Shown: positions 1 through 7,583, counted from the stretch's first letter. The stretch: DNA of 13,748 bases from an uncultured Eubacteriales bacterium (GCA_902796285.1 CADBOH010000033.1:1-13748), one strand, 5' to 3'. Made by a program: numbers and translations. The notes: generated from the letters alone by a model not told the origin.

Positions 1-25
1 AATTTAACAACATACATATTGTTTT

Positions 26-1060
26 TTATAATTTAAATGAAACTCTTTCATCATCAATATCAATTTGAATAACTTCAACATTTACTCGCTCGTCAAGTTT
101 TACGATTTCATAAATTTGTTTATCACTTCGCTCCGTTGCATTTTTGATATGAAGAAGCCCCGTTGCGCCATTGTCAAGTTTAATTATTGCACCAAATTGT
201 AATATTTTTACAACATTTCCGTCATATCTCTGTCCAACAACCAACTCTTTCATAGCCTTTAACTTTGGACTTTCTTCAAGGGCTTTAAGACTTAGTGCAA
301 CCTTCTTGTTTTCCCTATCAAGTTCAATTATTTTAAAAGTGCGCTCATCCCCTTCTTTTAAGACCTCACTTGGATGTGAAATTCTATTATGTGACATATT
401 TGAAATATGAATAAAGCAGTCAACACCATTAACATTTACAAAAGCGCCATAATCTAAAATCTTTTTTACTTTTCCCTCAACAATTTTATTCACAAACATT
501 GACTTCCAGAAAAGTTCTTCTACGTTTTGTTTTGTTTGTTCCTCCAAAATCTTAATACTAGCAACTATTCTCTTATTTTCTTTATCGATTTCAGTGACTG
601 TTGCCTCGAATTGCTTCCCTTCTGCCGCTTTTGGATATTTTGTTTTTAAAGACATTTCATCGCGTGGAACAAAAATTTGATATTCTCCCATTTTTGAGTT
701 CAAGCCCTGATCAGTGCCTTTTGTAACAACAAAAGAAAACTTGCTACCAAGTTTAAGTTTGTTTGCATTTTGAGTTGCAAATACTTGATTGTCAGCCATA
801 TCCTTTGACACCTCAATCATGCCATCTTCATTTTTATAATTAGTTATTATAACCTTAAATCTATCACCGATTTTAAGATCTGCATAATTTTCAACTTCTT
901 CTTTAGGTAAAAAGGCATCATTTTTGCCACCAATATTGAAAATGCAGCCATCCTCTCTTTTAATTACAACAACACCATCAAACATTTGCCCTTTTTTGTA
1001 ATCGGTAAAAGTTTGATTTATCATATCTAAACTAAATTTTTCGCGTTCTTCTGTTTTCAT
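26..1060 (-). CDS. Four-domain S1 RNA-binding protein (RpsA-like)
   Basis: This 344-aa protein consists of four S1-type OB folds at about residues 24-86, 102-172, 192-262 and 275-343. Domains 3 and 4 are the most typical: domain 3 has KILDYGAFVNVNGVDCFIHI followed by SHPSEVLKEGD, and domain 4 has KILQFGAIIKLDNGATGLLH. Domain 2 is the most diverged. Proteins of this kind bind single-stranded RNA and associate with the ribosome or mRNA. In clostridia a similar gene lies after plsC, often next to or fused with ispH; here no IspH part is present. It is shorter than the six-domain proteobacterial S1, so it is not called true ribosomal protein S1. The start follows AGAGGG by a few bases, 29 nt after the plsC stop, which suggests it is the last gene seen of the minus-strand operon. 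The family call is secure; the exact role is not. Confidence 0.9.
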   Translation of the reverse strand: MKTEEREKFSLDMINQTFTDYKKGQMFDGVVVIKREDGCIFNIGGKNDAFLPKEEVENYADLKIGDRFKVIITNYKNEDGMIEVSKDMADNQVFATQNANKLKLGSKFSFVVTKGTDQGLNSKMGEYQIFVPRDEMSLKTKYPKAAEGKQFEATVTEIDKENKRIVASIKILEEQTKQNVEELFWKSMFVNKIVEGKVKKILDYGAFVNVNGVDCFIHISNMSHNRISHPSEVLKEGDERTFKIIELDRENKKVALSLKALEESPKLKAMKELVVGQRYDGNVVKILQFGAIIKLDNGATGLLHIKNATERSDKQIYEIVKLDERVNVEVIQIDIDDERVSFKL

Positions 1061-1089
1061 TTTTCCCTCTTGCTTGTTAGTTTAACAAA

Positions 1090-1704
1090 TTATTTTTTCT
1101 TTGTCAAAGAGTTGAGGGCAAAATCTTTAAGTTCATTTAATTTGTTGGCAACAATTTCAGTTGCTTTTTCAAGTTCTTCTGCGGTAAGTTTTTTATCATA
1201 AAACTCTTCCAAGGCAAATGGCTCTCCAAAGAAAACCTTGTTTCTTCTAAAAATTTTAGGTTTTTTCATTATAAACATAGGAACAATTGGAACTTTGCCT
1301 TTAATGGCAAACATTGCAACACCTTGTTTTACCTGCCCCAAGCTTTGATCTTCATTATTTGTTCTTGTACCCTCAGGGAAAATTACCAGTTTTTTGCCGT
1401 TTTTTAGCACCTTCAAGCACTCTTTTATTGCGCCAACATCATTTGCTTGTCTATCTATTTTAATCCCGCCAATACCTTTTACAAAGCCACCTTTTGCTTT
1501 TTTCTCAAACAATTCTTTTTTAGCAAGATAAAACTTTTTCTCCCATGTATGAGTGGCAAGGATAATAGCATCCAAGTTTGACTTATGATTGCTTGCTATA
1601 ATACATGGTCCTTTTGGAATATGCTTTTTGCCAATAAACTTTGTTGGATACATTATCCTAAGTGGTATATTTGTTAAAATTTGAAAAAAGTGAAAAATTT
1701 TCAC
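1090..1704 (-). CDS. plsC: 1-acyl-sn-glycerol-3-phosphate acyltransferase
   Basis: This 204-aa protein is a lysophosphatidic acid acyltransferase, which adds the second acyl chain to make phosphatidic acid at the inner face of the membrane. The catalytic H-x4-D motif is NHKSNLD (His40, Asp45), and the substrate-binding motif FPEGTR lies at residues 109-114. The hydrophobic N-terminus (KIFHFFQILTNIPLRIM) fits membrane association. I chose the GTG start at 1704 because a strong AAGGAGG (1710-1716) lies 5 nt upstream. The longer ATG frame from 1773 would overlap the flavoprotein gene by 59 nt and would add 23 residues unlike the family. The gene begins 10 nt after the preceding stop codon, whose TAA is part of the Shine-Dalgarno sequence, so the two are probably translated together. 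The cmk gene that often precedes plsC in this neighbourhood is absent. Confidence 0.92.
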   Translation of the reverse strand: MKIFHFFQILTNIPLRIMYPTKFIGKKHIPKGPCIIASNHKSNLDAIILATHTWEKKFYLAKKELFEKKAKGGFVKGIGGIKIDRQANDVGAIKECLKVLKNGKKLVIFPEGTRTNNEDQSLGQVKQGVAMFAIKGKVPIVPMFIMKKPKIFRRNKVFFGEPFALEEFYDKKLTAEELEKATEIVANKLNELKDFALNSLTKKK

Positions 1705-1707
1705 AGT

Positions 1708-1716
1708 CCCCTCCTT
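1708..1716 (-). promoter_or_regulatory. Strong ribosome binding site that sets the plsC GTG start
   Basis: The minus strand reads AAGGAGGGG, then ACT, then the GTG codon at 1704-1702. It overlaps the TAA stop of the upstream flavoprotein gene (1717-1715). This is the best Shine-Dalgarno match near either candidate plsC start and favours GTG over the ATG at 1773. Confidence 0.8.
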
Positions 1717-2920
1717 ACATATTATTTGCACATGCATAAGCTGTTGAAAACGCTGTTTGTAGATTAAATCCACCAGTTAAACAGTCAACATCAAGAACTT
1801 CACCAATAAAGTATAGGTTTTTAATCTTTTTGCACTCCATCGTTTTTGGATTTATTTCTTTTAATTCAATGCCGCCACCAGTCACAATTCCACTCTCTAC
1901 TGGATATATAGAGTCAAAGGTTAACTCAAAATTTTTTAAGCATCTAATAATTGCTTGACGTTGCGATATAGTTACTGAATTAACTTTTGTTTCGCCAGAC
2001 AAATTAATTCTTTTCAAAAACACATCAACAAGTCTATTAGGCAAAAGTCCTTTTATAATATATGTGATATTTTTATTTAAATTTTCCTTAAAGTCATTAA
2101 GTAATCTTTTTTCTAATTGTTCAACTGTTAATGCCGGCTTAAAATCTATTGAAATTTTTACATCTTTTGCATCTGCCACATAACTAGACATTGAAAGCGC
2201 AATTGGCCCAGATATTGCATCGTTTGTAAAAAGCATTTCTCCAAAGAGTTGTTTATTTCTTCCGCTAATTTGACAACATAACATAACATTTTTTAGCGAC
2301 AGCCCTTCTAGGTTTGAGCAAAACTTATCTTTAATTTTTATTGGCGCCAATGCGCTTCTTGGATTAACAACACTAAGACCAAGTTTTTTTGCAAACTTGT
2401 ACCCATCCCCCTTGCTACCAGTTGCCGGATAACTTTTTCCGCCTGTTGCAACAATCACTTTATCAAAAAGGTAATGCCCATGATCCGTTGTTACTTTAAA
2501 TCCTTCTGCGGAAACAGAAATATCGTTAACCTTTTCATTTAAAATAAACTTACATTTCTCAGCGTTTTTTACTAAATATTTTGTTACATCACTTGCCTTG
2601 TCTGATTCAGGGAAAACCCTTCCACCTCTTTCTGTTTTTGTTTTCATGCCCAAGTTTTCAAAAAAGGCAATTGTATCTTGACTATTAAATCCATTGATTG
2701 CCGACATCATAAACTTTTCGCCATGTACAACATTGTTTAAATATTCTTGGGCTGAGCAGTTGTTTGTAAGGTTGCATCGTCCTTTGCCTGTAATATAAAT
2801 TTTTTTACCGCACTTTTCGTTGCCATCAATAATGGTTACATCATAACCCTTGTGCGAAAGTATGCCTCCGCAAAAAAGCCCACTTGCTCCCGCACCTACC
2901 ACTAAAATTTTATCATTCAT
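1715..2920 (-). CDS. HI0933/BaiN-like FAD-dependent oxidoreductase
   Basis: This 401-aa flavoprotein belongs to the HI0933 family (YhiN/BaiN-like NAD(P)/FAD-dependent oxidoreductases). The N-terminal dinucleotide fold has GAGASG at residues 9-14, followed by the family signature GKGRCNLTNN at 45-54. A second FAD motif, ATGGKSYPATGSKGDGY, is in the middle, and the C-terminus has GEVLDVDCLTGGFNLQ, which closes the FAD site. Physiological substrates of most members are unknown; bile-acid chemistry has been proposed for BaiN, but nothing here shows that activity. Its place directly after the pseudouridine synthase and before plsC is typical of clostridial genomes. Its ATG overlaps the previous TAA by one base (TAATG), indicating translational coupling. 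Confidence 0.92.
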   Translation of the reverse strand: MNDKILVVGAGASGLFCGGILSHKGYDVTIIDGNEKCGKKIYITGKGRCNLTNNCSAQEYLNNVVHGEKFMMSAINGFNSQDTIAFFENLGMKTKTERGGRVFPESDKASDVTKYLVKNAEKCKFILNEKVNDISVSAEGFKVTTDHGHYLFDKVIVATGGKSYPATGSKGDGYKFAKKLGLSVVNPRSALAPIKIKDKFCSNLEGLSLKNVMLCCQISGRNKQLFGEMLFTNDAISGPIALSMSSYVADAKDVKISIDFKPALTVEQLEKRLLNDFKENLNKNITYIIKGLLPNRLVDVFLKRINLSGETKVNSVTISQRQAIIRCLKNFELTFDSIYPVESGIVTGGGIELKEINPKTMECKKIKNLYFIGEVLDVDCLTGGFNLQTAFSTAYACANNM

Positions 2921-3627
2921 TATCTATCCTTAACCAAACTATTTAATTCTTCTTCTGTCAAGTCTTTATATTGTCCTCTTGATAATCCGCCAAGTCTAAC
3001 TGCGCCTATTCTAACCCTCTTTAAAAGTTTAATTTGGTGACCTATGGCCTCAAACATTCTTCGAACCTGTCTATTTTGGCCTTCATCAATAACTACAGAA
3101 AGCTTTGTAAATCCATTTTCAAATGAAAGTTTTTCAACCCTAGCACTAGGCAATCTTTCTCCATCGATAACTACGCCTTTACGCATAACAGCAAGTTCAC
3201 TTTCTTTTATCTCTCCTTCTGCTGTAACACGATACTCTTTTTCAGTATGATACCTTGGGTGTGCAACTTTGTTGGCAAATTCGCCATCATTAGTCAATAT
3301 AATCAGCCCCTCTGTATCATAATCAAGCCTGCCGATTGAAAACAATCTTTCATCACTATCGATTAATTCATAAATCGTTTTTCTGCCCTTTTCATCACTT
3401 GCTGTGCAAGCATAACCTTTTGGCTTATTAAGTTTTATATACACAAAAGAAGAAGGCAGATTTACCCTCTTCCCATCAATAGTTACTTTATCTTTTTTTG
3501 GATTTACTTGCACTCCAAGTTCATCAACTTGTTTGCCGTTAACAAAAACCCTACCTTCTTTGATAATATCATCACACTTTCTTCTTGATGCAATCCCGCT
3601 ATTTGACAAAAACTTGTTTAATCTCAT
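2920..3627 (-). CDS. rluB: RluB-type 23S rRNA pseudouridine synthase
   Basis: This 235-aa protein is a member of the RsuA/RluB/E/F family, which converts specific rRNA uridines to pseudouridine. An S4 RNA-binding domain fills residues 1-47 (MRLNKFLSNSGIASRRKCDD). The catalytic domain follows with GRLDYDTEGLIILTNDGE, where Asp102 is the expected catalytic aspartate, and with the late family motif EGQNRQVRRMFEAIGH at 182-197. Length and motifs are normal. RluB is favoured over RsuA because clostridial genomes carry RluB in this location, but the exact target uridine cannot be read from sequence. The start codon is one base after the dacF stop and has no strong Shine-Dalgarno, so translation is probably coupled to dacF. 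Confidence 0.9.
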   Translation of the reverse strand: MRLNKFLSNSGIASRRKCDDIIKEGRVFVNGKQVDELGVQVNPKKDKVTIDGKRVNLPSSFVYIKLNKPKGYACTASDEKGRKTIYELIDSDERLFSIGRLDYDTEGLIILTNDGEFANKVAHPRYHTEKEYRVTAEGEIKESELAVMRKGVVIDGERLPSARVEKLSFENGFTKLSVVIDEGQNRQVRRMFEAIGHQIKLLKRVRIGAVRLGGLSRGQYKDLTEEELNSLVKDR

Positions 3628-3628
3628 T

Positions 3629-4801
3629 TTACCACTGCTCTATTAGGGTTTTAACTCTTGCCCAAATAGATTTTCTCCTTACATCTTCCATTGTATATAT
3701 TTTTTGGGAAAATTGCAAGTTTTTATCAACAAATATTTTAATCTCTCCAACTTCGCTGCCTTTTGTTACTGGCGCATCAATTGATTGCATGACGGAGTAG
3801 TTGTATGTTACCTTTGCAAGTTCTTCATCTTTTAATGGATAAAAATAACTTTGCCCGCTAGTTCCAATCGAAATATACTCTTTTTTCCCATCATTCACTA
3901 AAATTTTATCATCAAATGAATATCCTTTTGTCAAATCAAACATTTTATATTCATTAAAAGCCCTATCAATAAGTTTTGCACTTTCTTCAAACATAGGTCT
4001 ACAATTTAGCACCACACAAACTATGTTCATGCCTTCTCTTTCGCAACTAGACACAAGGCATCTACCTGCATTGTTAGTAAAACCTGTTTTAACACCATTA
4101 CAACCATCCAAAAGGTTTAAAAGCTTATTTTTGTTTTTTAAATATCGCACTTTGTTGTCACTATTAGTAATTGTTGTGGATTTTGTTGATACTATTTCTT
4201 TAAAAGTGGGATTGTTGAATGCGTAACTTGTGATTAATGCAAGGTCATACGCCGTTGTATAATGCGTTTTTGAGTCTAATCCATGAGTATTATCAAAATG
4301 CGAATTTTTAGCGCCTATCTTTCTTGCAGTATCGTTCATTAGTTTTACAAAATTTTTTGTATTCCCTCCTACATGCTCAGCGATTGCTACTGACGCATCA
4401 TTGCCAGAAACTAGCATTAACCCATAAAGCAAATCTCTTGTTGACATTACTTCACCCTTTCTTAGATAAATGCTTGTCCCTGGTATTCCAACCGCCTTTG
4501 GAGAAATTTCAAACTCTTTATCAAGATCACTGCAATTTTCTATCGCAGTAATTGCAGTCATTATTTTTGTTGTGCTTGCCATAGGCAACTTTTGGTCATG
4601 GTTTTTAAAATACAGCACACGATTTGTGCTGCTTTCCATCACACACATTGCTTTTGCAGATGTTGTTTCATCAGCAAATGCCCCATTGCTGCTATTTGAG
4701 AGCATAATTCTAAGTCCAGCAGACAGCGCTGCAAACACAAAGATCAAAACAAAAAGAATACAAATAAGCGACCTAACTCTTTTGCTCATCTTCTTCACCA
4801 T
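3629..4801 (-). CDS. dacF: D-alanyl-D-alanine carboxypeptidase (penicillin-binding protein, DacF type)
   Basis: This 390-aa serine peptidase of the S11 family trims the terminal D-Ala from peptidoglycan stem peptides. All three active-site motifs are present: STTK at residues 76-79 (nucleophile Ser76), SGN at 132-134 and KTG at 238-240. An N-terminal signal or anchor spans about residues 9-34 and is followed by a possible AFA/DE cleavage site near residue 43, so the enzyme works outside the membrane. The C-terminal region (about 300-390) fits the usual beta-rich domain and amphipathic tail. A neighbouring ytfJ suggests a role in spore cortex, as for DacB/DacF enzymes; this is inference. The ATG at 4801 has a weak AGGA upstream and gives a 29-nt overlap with ytfJ; the ATG at 4789 is an alternative. 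The spmA/spmB genes that often follow dacF or dacB are missing. Confidence 0.92.
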   Translation of the reverse strand: MVKKMSKRVRSLICILFVLIFVFAALSAGLRIMLSNSSNGAFADETTSAKAMCVMESSTNRVLYFKNHDQKLPMASTTKIMTAITAIENCSDLDKEFEISPKAVGIPGTSIYLRKGEVMSTRDLLYGLMLVSGNDASVAIAEHVGGNTKNFVKLMNDTARKIGAKNSHFDNTHGLDSKTHYTTAYDLALITSYAFNNPTFKEIVSTKSTTITNSDNKVRYLKNKNKLLNLLDGCNGVKTGFTNNAGRCLVSSCEREGMNIVCVVLNCRPMFEESAKLIDRAFNEYKMFDLTKGYSFDDKILVNDGKKEYISIGTSGQSYFYPLKDEELAKVTYNYSVMQSIDAPVTKGSEVGEIKIFVDKNLQFSQKIYTMEDVRRKSIWARVKTLIEQW

Positions 4802-5186
4802 TGTTTTCCTGTTGTTGAACTTTGCTTAAAAGTGCATTAAACATGTTTAATACTGTTTGATATAAAGACTTGTTTTCAACGTTGATAAATGTAACCTCAC
4901 CTTCACTTTGTATCAAAAACCCAACCGGCGTAACACTCATCCCACCACTACTACCACCGGCCATTGGAAAGTGATTTGCCACTCGCCTTGATGATAGATC
5001 AGCATACTCTCCGCCACCAACAACATAACCAACCGTTACTTTTGAAATGGGTATTATCACAGTGCCATCGCCTGTTTCAACTTTTTCTCCAATAATTGTG
5101 CTTGAATCAACAATCGTTTTAATCTTATCCATCGCGTTATCAATAAGTTTGTCAATACTTTCATTGCTGCTTGTATAAAATTTCAT
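4773..5186 (-). CDS. ytfJ: Sporulation protein YtfJ
   Basis: This 137-aa protein matches the YtfJ family, found across endospore formers and their relatives. Family marks are GDGTVIIPISKVTVGYVVGG near residues 39-58, a glycine/serine-rich centre (MAGGSSGGMSVTPVGFLI) and a C-terminal helix. The C-terminus carries a Gln/Glu-rich tail after about residue 122. Biochemical function is not established for the family. The start is preceded by AGGAGG at ideal spacing and lies 1 nt after the DUF2953 gene. Its 3' end overlaps dacF by 29 nt. The position between the DUF2953 and dacF genes is the classical clostridial order and supports the call. Confidence 0.93.
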   Translation of the reverse strand: MKFYTSSNESIDKLIDNAMDKIKTIVDSSTIIGEKVETGDGTVIIPISKVTVGYVVGGGEYADLSSRRVANHFPMAGGSSGGMSVTPVGFLIQSEGEVTFINVENKSLYQTVLNMFNALLSKVQQQENNGEEDEQKS

Positions 5187-5187
5187 A

Positions 5188-5757
5188 TTACCTCCTGTTT
5201 TGAGCCTTCTTTCTATTAAACTCTCTCTTTGTTAGAATAACCGAACGAAGCAAAGAATATACAATATCAAATAAAGATATTGACAATATAATTCTACTTG
5301 CAAACTGGCAAACCTGCCTATTGTATGATATAGAATCATACACACCAAGCGATGCTGTTGGCTTTGAGTTTTTTATTGATGTAAAAAAAATGAGCATTAA
5401 AATATTGATATATCCCGCCACCATTGATGAAAGAAATGCATCATTAAGTCCCAAGTTATAAAACAAAGAAAAAAGTCTAAGCCTAATTTTATCTTTTACT
5501 TGGCCCAAAAGTATTTTTACAAACAATATTTCATTGCTATCAAAGGTTATTTCTTTGCTTTCAACATGATTATCCTTTTTTAGCATGATTTTATTATGCT
5601 TTATCCAAACCTCTTGATGTGTAACTTTAATTTTGTAAAAGAAAACCCCAAAAGCCCCAGACATATCAAGTAAATTAAAAGACACCCTGCCTTCTAGTTT
5701 TATTGGTATAAAACAAATTATTAAAATAAAAAATGGTATAAGTAGATAGTAATTCAT
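5188..5757 (-). CDS. DUF2953 family membrane protein (YtfI-like)
   Basis: This 189-aa protein starts with a clear membrane segment at residues 3-20 (YYLLIPFFILIICFIPIK), followed by a beta-rich stretch and the family-like motif LGLNDAFLSSMVAGYINIL at about 103-121. DUF2953 proteins such as YtfI typically sit directly before ytfJ in Bacillota. Their function is unknown. The gene overlaps the gpr stop through ATGA, a 4-nt overlap that indicates coupled translation. A weakly hydrophobic stretch near residues 152-170 could associate with the membrane but is not clearly a second span. The family assignment rests on the motif plus gene order and is good but not certain. Confidence 0.75.
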   Translation of the reverse strand: MNYYLLIPFFILIICFIPIKLEGRVSFNLLDMSGAFGVFFYKIKVTHQEVWIKHNKIMLKKDNHVESKEITFDSNEILFVKILLGQVKDKIRLRLFSLFYNLGLNDAFLSSMVAGYINILMLIFFTSIKNSKPTASLGVYDSISYNRQVCQFASRIILSISLFDIVYSLLRSVILTKREFNRKKAQNRR

Positions 5758-6515
5758 TTTAGCACCTCATTTAGCGCGTGAGCAATTATGAATCCAGCAC
5801 TTTCAACATTTTGTTTTACATCTTTTGGAGATAAAATGAGATCACTTCGCTCAACACCATCAAATGAATTTGAATATATCATAAATGGCACGCCCACTGA
5901 AAAACATGGAACTCCCATCGACTGTTTATCAATTTTTTTGCCAAATCTATTAACGCCGCTCCCCGGTGTCATACCGCTGGTGGTTAGTTGAAAAGATGTG
6001 CCAAGCCTTGAAATATTTGATGTAGTTAAGGAGTCGATAATAATGCAATAATCAATCGAAAGCTCCTTAATAAATATTTTAATCATGCTAGCCGTATCAA
6101 TTCCCGTTGAAAAAAATATGTTTGGGCAAAACTTAAAAATATTATTATTTTTGCTGAGCGCGTCAATCTCAATATTATCAAAAACCTCTTTGCCAAGTCT
6201 GTCAGATGGAATATCTGGATTGCCAAGCCCAACAACAAGCACCTTTTTGCCTTTTTTGAGCCCCTCTTTTTTTAAAACTTTTTCAAACTGCTTAGTAAGT
6301 AGTGAAGAAATATAATAATAACACTCAACACCATAATCATAAAGATATGGGCTGTTTATTATATAATACTGCCCCATAGACATACCAAGCCGCTTAGACT
6401 TATCCAAACTATCAATATTTAAAAAAGCATGCGAAGTTGAAAATTTTTCAAGCTCCTTAATTTTATAACCAAAACTTTTTAAATCTTTTCCAGACTCATC
6501 AATTAAATCATACAT
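5754..6515 (-). CDS. gpr: Short-form germination protease GPR (spore protease)
   Basis: GPR is the aspartate-type endopeptidase that degrades small acid-soluble spore proteins during germination. Core motifs are VVGLGNPDIPSDRLGKE (residues 94-110) and IIIDSLTTSNISR (158-170). They contain Asp105 and Asp161, which I align with the two catalytic aspartates of Bacillus GPR. TTSGMTPGSGVNR and MGVPCFSVGVP follow at the usual spacing, and SPKDV near residue 229 matches the C-terminal TPKEVD block. At 253 aa it is far shorter than the approximately 370-aa Bacillus enzyme: it lacks the propeptide and a long segment before the C-terminal block. The N-terminus (MYDLIDE) appears to align with the TDLAVE self-cleavage region. 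An in-frame TAG lies 15 nt upstream, so no longer start exists. No Shine-Dalgarno is visible before ATG 6515. It is the first gene of the minus-strand train. Confidence 0.88.
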   Translation of the reverse strand: MYDLIDESGKDLKSFGYKIKELEKFSTSHAFLNIDSLDKSKRLGMSMGQYYIINSPYLYDYGVECYYYISSLLTKQFEKVLKKEGLKKGKKVLVVGLGNPDIPSDRLGKEVFDNIEIDALSKNNNIFKFCPNIFFSTGIDTASMIKIFIKELSIDYCIIIDSLTTSNISRLGTSFQLTTSGMTPGSGVNRFGKKIDKQSMGVPCFSVGVPFMIYSNSFDGVERSDLILSPKDVKQNVESAGFIIAHALNEVLK

Positions 6516-6556
6516 ACAAATATTTTGCTAAAAATAAAAAAAAATATTTATTTTAC

Positions 6557-6585
6557 TTGACTTTAACTTTGTTATATTGTATACT
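6557..6585 (+). promoter_or_regulatory. Sigma-A type promoter of rpsT
   Basis: The -35 box TTGACT (6557-6562) and the -10 box TATACT (6580-6585) are separated by exactly 17 nt. The start codon at 6614 is 28 nt further on, with AAGGAG at 6601-6606. The leader is therefore too short for a riboswitch. This fits a housekeeping promoter driving S20. Confidence 0.8.
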
Positions 6586-6613
6586 CAATTTGAATTTTTA
6601 AAGGAGTAAAATA

Positions 6614-6889
6614 ATGCCTAATATTAAATCAGCAGAAAAAAGAGTAAAAATCATTGACAAAAAAACACAAGAAAACAAAGCAGTTAAATCTAAAGTCGCT
6701 ACTTACATCAAAAAGTTTAGAGTTGCTGTTGCAAATAAAGATGTTGCTACTAGTGAAGTTGCTTATGAAGATGTTGTTTCTCTTCTTGACAAAGCTGCAG
6801 CTGCAAATGTTATTCACAAAAATAGTGCAGCAAGAAGAAAAGCTCACTACGCAAAGATGCTTGATGACTTAAAAAAAGAGACTAAATAA
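6614..6889 (+). CDS. rpsT: 30S ribosomal protein S20
   Basis: This 91-aa basic protein binds 16S rRNA in the 30S subunit. The N-terminus MPNIKSAEKRVKIIDKK is the standard S20 opening. The protein is helical and Lys-rich, with IHKNSAARRKAHYAKML near the C-terminus as in other S20 proteins. Length is normal. It is monocistronic: its own promoter lies at 6557-6585, AAGGAG sits 7 nt before the ATG, and a terminator follows at 6917-6947. In many Bacillota rpsT lies back to back with gpr, and the same divergent arrangement is seen here. Confidence 0.97.
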   Translation: MPNIKSAEKRVKIIDKKTQENKAVKSKVATYIKKFRVAVANKDVATSEVAYEDVVSLLDKAAAANVIHKNSAARRKAHYAKMLDDLKKETK

Positions 6890-6916
6890 CTTAGCCTCAG
6901 TTTTTGTGTAAAACTT

Positions 6917-6947
6917 GTCTTGTCCAAGTAAGGGCAAGACTTTTTTT
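6917..6947 (+). terminator. Rho-independent terminator of rpsT
   Basis: A 9-bp stem pairs GTCTTGTCC (6917-6925) with GGGCAAGAC (6932-6940), including one G-U pair. It closes a 6-nt loop and is followed by seven T residues (6941-6947). It lies 28 nt after the rpsT stop. Confidence 0.9.
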
Positions 6948-6967
6948 GTGCAAAAAATTAAATTCAT

Positions 6968-6996
6968 TTGACATTTTTTGCATTTATAAATATAAT
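6968..6996 (+). promoter_or_regulatory. Perfect-consensus sigma-A promoter of the 187-aa hypothetical gene
   Basis: TTGACA (6968-6973), a 17-nt spacer and TATAAT (6991-6996) match the vegetative consensus at all twelve positions. Transcription should start near 7003, leaving an untranslated leader of under 20 nt before the ATG at 7020. It is expected to be strong and has no visible operator. Confidence 0.85.
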
Positions 6997-7019
6997 GATT
7001 CGTGTAAGTGAGGTGCAAT

Positions 7020-7583
7020 ATGGACAACAAACTTAAATTGCGCGAAATTGTAAACAATATTTCAAACGGCAATGGTAGCCCAGTTGAAAAATATTTATTA
7101 AAAAAACTTGGGCAAGACAAAGGTTTGGAATTTGTAAAGTTTATTTCAGCACATCAACTTCATGTTGGTAATATCTTAGTAGATTTAGAAAAAATTACTG
7201 ACGAAAAAGAGCAAACAAACAATAAATATACTATACAGTTATTTGATAAAAAAGGCAAACAAGTGGGCAGATTAAACTATAATATACATACAGATGATCC
7301 AAGATATATTAGAGTTTCATTTAAGGAATTACATAATAAAGATGATCTTGAAACACTTGATCTTATGTTAAAATTTATTGATGAGATAGCGATGAAGGTT
7401 GAAGCCAAGGTTGTTGACGCCCCCTACCCTTTAAAATCTGAGCAATCAATATATAGACAACATAAATATGAACCATTTTCATCACACGCAACAGGAAGTG
7501 ATAGAATGTACAACAAGTATGACATCAAGCATTGCAAAACAAACTTGCTTGGACTAATTGATGAGGAAAATGAAAAAGACTAA
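7020..7583 (+). CDS. Hypothetical 187-aa protein, possible remote GNAT-like fold
   Basis: I do not recognise this protein. The ATG at 7020 is preferred over the in-frame GTG at 7008 because GAGGTG lies just before it. The N-terminal 50 residues look helical (KLKLREIVNNISNG, then VEKYLLKKLGQDKGLEFVKF). They are followed by strands (YTIQLFDKKGKQVGRLNYNI, then RYIRVSF), a helix (LETLDLMLKFIDEIAMKVEA) and a late QSIYRQHKYEPF. Strands, then a long helix, then a tyrosine-containing segment before a short strand recall the second half of GNAT acetyltransferases. However, no clear acetyl-CoA binding Q/R-x-x-G-x-G/A loop is visible, so this is only a suggestion. No signal peptide or membrane segment is seen; it is probably cytosolic. 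It has its own consensus promoter and terminator and is not in an operon. Confidence 0.7.
   Translation: MDNKLKLREIVNNISNGNGSPVEKYLLKKLGQDKGLEFVKFISAHQLHVGNILVDLEKITDEKEQTNNKYTIQLFDKKGKQVGRLNYNIHTDDPRYIRVSFKELHNKDDLETLDLMLKFIDEIAMKVEAKVVDAPYPLKSEQSIYRQHKYEPFSSHATGSDRMYNKYDIKHCKTNLLGLIDEENEKD

Noticed and set aside
1..25. Possible terminator after the S1 gene at the window edge
   Set aside because: Only a 4-bp AACA/TGTT pairing without a T-run is visible, which is too weak to call.
171..410. Plus-strand open frame of 79 codons inside the S1 gene
   Set aside because: It lies fully within a well-supported gene on the other strand, has no Shine-Dalgarno and resembles no family. The same applies to the other antisense frames, for example 3044-3250, 4023-4226, 4470-4829, 5788-5991, 9403-9585, 12109-12366 and 13105-13443.
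1705..1773. Longer plsC start at ATG 1773
   Set aside because: It would overlap the flavoprotein gene and add residues unlike the family, whereas the GTG at 1704 has a strong AAGGAGG at good spacing.
6516..6613. Sporulation sigma promoter (sigma-G or sigma-F type) for gpr on the minus strand
   Set aside because: A GTATA sequence could serve as a -35, but no CATxxTA-like -10 occurs at 17-18 nt, and the region is very AT-rich, so no promoter was called.
6869..7120. Minus-strand frame of 83 codons across the rpsT terminator and the next promoter
   Set aside because: It covers a clear terminator and a perfect promoter on the plus strand, has no ribosome binding site and has low-complexity composition.
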